From contig JAKBCC010000021.1 in assembly GCA_021808105.1 (NCBI GenBank), positions 1 through 42,581 of the forward strand: DNA of 42,581 bases, given 5' to 3'. Origin of the DNA: Planctomycetota bacterium. GTDB lineage: Bacteria; Planctomycetota; Phycisphaerae; WQYP01. Both the position numbers and the translations under genes were made by a program. Of the stretch, positions 37,378 through 42,581 are shown piece by piece. Below the pieces are notes generated by a model. That model was not told the DNA's origin, ran no database searches, and saw only the letters and a program-made list of their open reading frames with translations. Position 1 is the first letter of the stretch, and each line of letters opens with the position of its first letter.

Positions 37378-39528
37378 ATGGTGATACAGGAATATAAAAT
37401 TGTAAGCCCTTTCAACCCTACCGGCGATCAGCCGCAGGCCATTGAAAAAATTACCAGGGCGTTTCAAGCGGGGGAAAAATATCAGGTTCTCATGGGCGTG
37501 ACCGGCTCGGGGAAAACGTTTACCATGGCCCATGTCGCGGCGCGCCTCAACCGCCCGGTGCTGGTGATCAGTCATAATAAAACCCTTGCAGCCCAGTTGT
37601 ACGAAGAATTTCGCGAGCTTATGCCGCACAATGCCGTCAATTATTTTGTCAGCTATTATGATTACTACCAGCCGGAAGCGTATATTCCCCAGCGCGATAT
37701 TTACATTGAAAAAGACGCCGCCCGCAATGATGATCTCGACCGCCTGCGCTTAGCCACCACCAGTGCTCTGATAAGCCGGAGGGATGTGATGGTAGTGGCC
37801 TCGGTGAGTTGCATATTCGGCCTGGGATCACCGGAACAATACAAAAAGAAGGTGATATCGCTGCAACGCGGCGCCTCGCTGGGCCGGGAAGAGCTACTGC
37901 GGGCGCTGATTGATGTTCAATACGAACGCAATGATATTGAATTTAAGCGCGGAACATTTCGGGTGCGCGGCGATGTGATTGAAATTTTCCCGGCGTATGA
38001 AATCACAGCGTTGCGTCTGGAAATGTTCGGTGATGAAGTTGAATCCATCTGGCATATTCATCCCGTCAGCGGCGAGCGGCTGACGGAAGAAACCACCGCG
38101 TTTGTCTTTCCCGCCAAACATTATGTCGCCGATGACAGCACGATGGTGCGTGCGGTTCACGATATTCAGCAGGAACTGGAACAACGGTGCCGGGAGCTGC
38201 GACAGCAGGGCAAACTGCTGGAAGCCCAACGGCTCTTTGCCCGCACCAAATACGATATTGAAATGATGCTGGAGGCGGGGTTCTGCCAGGGCATTGAAAA
38301 TTATTCCCGGCACATTTCGGGCTCTGCGCCGGGGGCCAAGCCATCCACGCTTGTGGATTATTTTCCCAATGATTACATATTAATGATTGATGAATCGCAT
38401 GTGACAATTCCGCAGATTAACGCCATGTATTCCGCCGATCGGCACCGCAAGGAAGTATTGGTGGAGCATGGATTCCGTTTGCCCTCCGCCCTGGACAACC
38501 GCCCCATGCGCTTTGAGGAATTTGCGGGCATGTGGAATCAGGTGTTATTTGTATCCGCCACGCCGGCGAAATACGAGTTGGAACTTACCGGTGGCGAAGT
38601 AGTGGAACAGATTATCCGGCCCACCGGCCTGATTGATCCGGTTATTGAAGTGCGGCCCGCGCAGGGACAAGTCGCCGATTTACTGGAAGAGGCAAAACTT
38701 CGGGCCCAAAAGGGACAGCGGACGCTGGTCACCACCCTGACCAAGCGCCTGGCTGAGGATTTATCCCATTATCTGGGGCAGGCGGGATTGCGCTGCAAAT
38801 ATTTACACAGCGAGATACAAACATTTGACCGCATTGATATTCTCCGGGAATTACGCGAAGGTGCGTTTGACTGTCTCATTGGAGTGAACCTGTTGCGGGA
38901 AGGCCTGGATTTGCCGGAAGTTTCCATGGTGGCCATCATGGATGCGGACAAACAGGGCTTTTTGCGCAGCGAAACATCGCTGATTCAGATGATCGGGCGT
39001 TGCGCGCGAAATGTGGACGCCAAAGTATTTTTGTATGGCGACAAAATCACTCCTGCCATGCAGCGAGCCATCGATGAAACACTTCGGCGCCGCGGGATCC
39101 AGGAAGCATGGAACAACGCCAACGGCATAACCCCACAGACCATTCAGAAAGCAATCCGGCATGGCATTGAACTGGAACTCAAGGCCCGACGCGTGGCACG
39201 GGAAATGCTCTCTGAATCGGAATCCGAATTTGATCAACAGGAAATGATCCGCATGCTGGAGGAGGAAATGCTCACGGCGGCCAATAATCTGGAATTTGAA
39301 AAAGCCGCGGATTTGCGTGATCGGATCAAGGAACTCAATGCCGCCCGGCAGAATCAATCCGCCGGCTCTCCGGAGGAAAGCATGGCGAACAGCGCGCAAC
39401 AGAATGCGGAACACGAAAACGCTTTAGCCGCTGCCATTGATGAAGGCATCGCCAATCGTCTGGCCAACCGCTTCACCGCCAAGCCGCAGCAAACCAAGTT
39501 CAAGCGCGGACCCAAAAGCCGGCATTAA
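37378..39528 (+). CDS. uvrB: Excinuclease ABC subunit B
   Basis: FNPTGDQPQAIEKI, LMGVTGSGKTFTMAHV, FVSYYDYYQPEAYIPQRDIYIEKDAARND, LLREGLDLPEVSMVAIMDADKQGFLRSETSLIQMIGRCARN, C-terminal UVR motif. Confidence 0.97.
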   Translation: MVIQEYKIVSPFNPTGDQPQAIEKITRAFQAGEKYQVLMGVTGSGKTFTMAHVAARLNRPVLVISHNKTLAAQLYEEFRELMPHNAVNYFVSYYDYYQPEAYIPQRDIYIEKDAARNDDLDRLRLATTSALISRRDVMVVASVSCIFGLGSPEQYKKKVISLQRGASLGREELLRALIDVQYERNDIEFKRGTFRVRGDVIEIFPAYEITALRLEMFGDEVESIWHIHPVSGERLTEETTAFVFPAKHYVADDSTMVRAVHDIQQELEQRCRELRQQGKLLEAQRLFARTKYDIEMMLEAGFCQGIENYSRHISGSAPGAKPSTLVDYFPNDYILMIDESHVTIPQINAMYSADRHRKEVLVEHGFRLPSALDNRPMRFEEFAGMWNQVLFVSATPAKYELELTGGEVVEQIIRPTGLIDPVIEVRPAQGQVADLLEEAKLRAQKGQRTLVTTLTKRLAEDLSHYLGQAGLRCKYLHSEIQTFDRIDILRELREGAFDCLIGVNLLREGLDLPEVSMVAIMDADKQGFLRSETSLIQMIGRCARNVDAKVFLYGDKITPAMQRAIDETLRRRGIQEAWNNANGITPQTIQKAIRHGIELELKARRVAREMLSESESEFDQQEMIRMLEEEMLTAANNLEFEKAADLRDRIKELNAARQNQSAGSPEESMANSAQQNAEHENALAAAIDEGIANRLANRFTAKPQQTKFKRGPKSRH

Positions 39529-39642
39529 CCGAAATGGCCATATTTACCTGAGAAAGCCACCCACCCAATGGCCCCAGAATCCGTATTCAGAACCGCCTAT
39601 TTTATTCTTAATAGCGAATATTAAGATAAAATTTATGATTTA

Positions 39643-39681
39643 ACCTTGCAAATCTTCCACGTCGTGGCATAATTGCAAGGT
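39643..39681. promoter_or_regulatory. Nested palindrome, candidate operator or RNA hairpin, at the start of the ATPase ORF
   Basis: ACCTTGCAA-atctt-CCACG-t-CGTGG-cataa-TTGCAAGGT: 9-bp outer and 5-bp inner inverted repeats sharing one centre (39662), immediately before ATG 39682. Confidence 0.75.
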
Positions 39682-40866
39682 ATGATTCACAGAATTGCTC
39701 AAACCCGGGTAGCGGAGCTTCTGAAAACCTTCCCCGCCGTCGCCCTGCTTGGCCCACGGCAGGTAGGCAAAACCACACTCGCTCATTCCATCGCCGAGGC
39801 GCAAAATCGCAGCGCGATTTATCTTGATCTTGAGTTGCCCTCGGATTTAGCCAAATTGACGGAGCCGGAACTTTATCTTCAGCGGCACACCGATAAATTA
39901 GTCATTATTGATGAGATTCACCGCCTGCCGGGGATATTCCAAACCCTGCGAGCGCTGATTGACCGCCGCCGCCGTACTGGCTCGAAGGCGGGCCATTTTC
40001 TTCTTCTCGGTTCGGCATCCATGGATTTGTTGCAGCAGTCCGCCGAAACGCTGGCGGGCAGAATCGCGTACATTGAGCTTTCTCCGCTTATGGCCAATGA
40101 GGTAGCCTCTACCGGGCCTCACGCGGAGGCTATGCTCTGGTCGCGGGGCGGATTTCCGGAAAGTTTCCTGGCCACGACTGATGCAGAGAGTTTTCAGTGG
40201 CGCTCGCAATTCATCCAAACCTATCTGGAGCGGGACGTTCCCGCGCTTGGCCCGCGCATTCCCGCCCATACGCTTCACCGGTTCTGGCAGATGCTTGCCC
40301 ATAGCCAGGGGCAACTTCTCAATGCGGCACAACTCGCACAAGCCAACGGAATCAGCGGCCAAACCGTCGCCCGATACCTGGATATTATGGTTGATCTTCT
40401 GTTGGTACGCCGCCTTAATCCGTATCTGGCAAATGCTAAAAAGCGTTTAACCCGATCTCCGAAGGTTTATGTCCGCGACAGTGGTTTGGTGCATGCCCTG
40501 CTGGGCATTCGCAATGGCGAAGAGTTGCTCGGCCATCCCGTTTCCGGTTGGAGTTGGGAAGGGTTCGTCATTCAGAATGTTCTTGCGGTTCTGCCGCCAT
40601 CGGTACAAGCGTACTTTTATCGTTCCAGCGCCGGAGCGGAGATCGACTTGGTTCTTGAGCACTCGGCTAAGGACATCTGGGCCATTGAGGTGAAACGATC
40701 CCTCAATAATCCGGCACCGGCGCGGGGGTTCCACACCGCTTGCCAGGACATTGGTGCCACGCGAAAAATTGTCATATACCCCGGTACTGAAATGTTCATG
40801 TTGGCTCACGACACCCAAGCCATCCCGCTGGGAAAGTTCATGCAGGAGGAACGCATCCGGTTTTGA
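39682..40866 (+). CDS. AAA-type ATPase with DUF4143-like C-terminus
   Basis: ALLGPRQVGKTTLAHSIA, LVIIDEIHRLPGIFQTLRALIDRRR, FLLLGSASMDLLQQSAETLAGRIAYIELSPL, FYRSSAGAEIDLVLE...WAIEVKRS. Confidence 0.92.
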   Translation: MIHRIAQTRVAELLKTFPAVALLGPRQVGKTTLAHSIAEAQNRSAIYLDLELPSDLAKLTEPELYLQRHTDKLVIIDEIHRLPGIFQTLRALIDRRRRTGSKAGHFLLLGSASMDLLQQSAETLAGRIAYIELSPLMANEVASTGPHAEAMLWSRGGFPESFLATTDAESFQWRSQFIQTYLERDVPALGPRIPAHTLHRFWQMLAHSQGQLLNAAQLAQANGISGQTVARYLDIMVDLLLVRRLNPYLANAKKRLTRSPKVYVRDSGLVHALLGIRNGEELLGHPVSGWSWEGFVIQNVLAVLPPSVQAYFYRSSAGAEIDLVLEHSAKDIWAIEVKRSLNNPAPARGFHTACQDIGATRKIVIYPGTEMFMLAHDTQAIPLGKFMQEERIRF

Positions 40867-41108
40867 TTCCAGGCACGTCGGCGTATCGATATTTCCGGGC
40901 GGGAACGGCATCAGGGTAAATTACCGGCGGGTCACACCGTTCTGGCGTGGCGCAGCGGGATTCCTGCGGGGTGCGTTCCACCACCGGCAAAGCCGGCGGC
41001 TATGTGGAGTTTCCGCGCACGGCCGTGCGGGGCGGAAAAATTGTCGCGCCCGGCACGGCTTATATTGGAATTCGCGCTGGGAAAACAACTGATTTTACGG
41101 TATACTAA

Positions 41109-42581
<1,473 letters not shown>

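Noticed and set aside
38851-39414. 187-aa minus-strand ORF (and 37894-38313)
   Set aside because: Antisense to uvrB; no recognisable domain.

Overview
This window is a mostly housekeeping bacterial chromosomal segment, read by eye from the sequence and the ORF track. Gene content suggests a Planctomycetota/Phycisphaerae-like organism, with low confidence. Confident genes: a frameshifted archaeal-type iPGM at the left edge, a large AsmA-like protein, GT39-like transferase, tilS, ald, a lipoprotein, rseP, dxr, a SNF2 helicase plus a coiled-coil/Zn-ribbon partner, GT4 glycosyltransferase, amt, prfA, rpmE, an aldo/keto reductase and Zn-alcohol dehydrogenase pair, fumC, NUDIX, a thioredoxin/NHL protein, uvrB, a DUF4143-type ATPase and the 5' part of gyrB. 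There are two tRNAs: Arg-CCT and a CAT-anticodon tRNA. The most interesting parts are: (1) a gutted helicase / DUF1016 / DUF1156-methylase / DUF499-ATPase defence-type operon at 24.8-27.3 kb, where only gene ends survive around an intact DUF1016 (YhcG-like) nuclease; (2) a two-gene cassette beside the CAT tRNA whose distal product carries a HEPN-like RHWLAHG motif; (3) a translationally coupled SNF2 helicase and Zn-ribbon pair; (4) several families of heptanucleotide tandem repeats (STRR-like) and a ~125-139 bp repeat abutting tRNA-Arg, with an inverted copy 20 kb away; (5) a symmetric nested palindrome touching the start codon of the DUF4143-type ATPase; (6) an in-frame amber codon inside an otherwise well-formed signal peptide. 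No database searches were run. Family names come from motif recognition.
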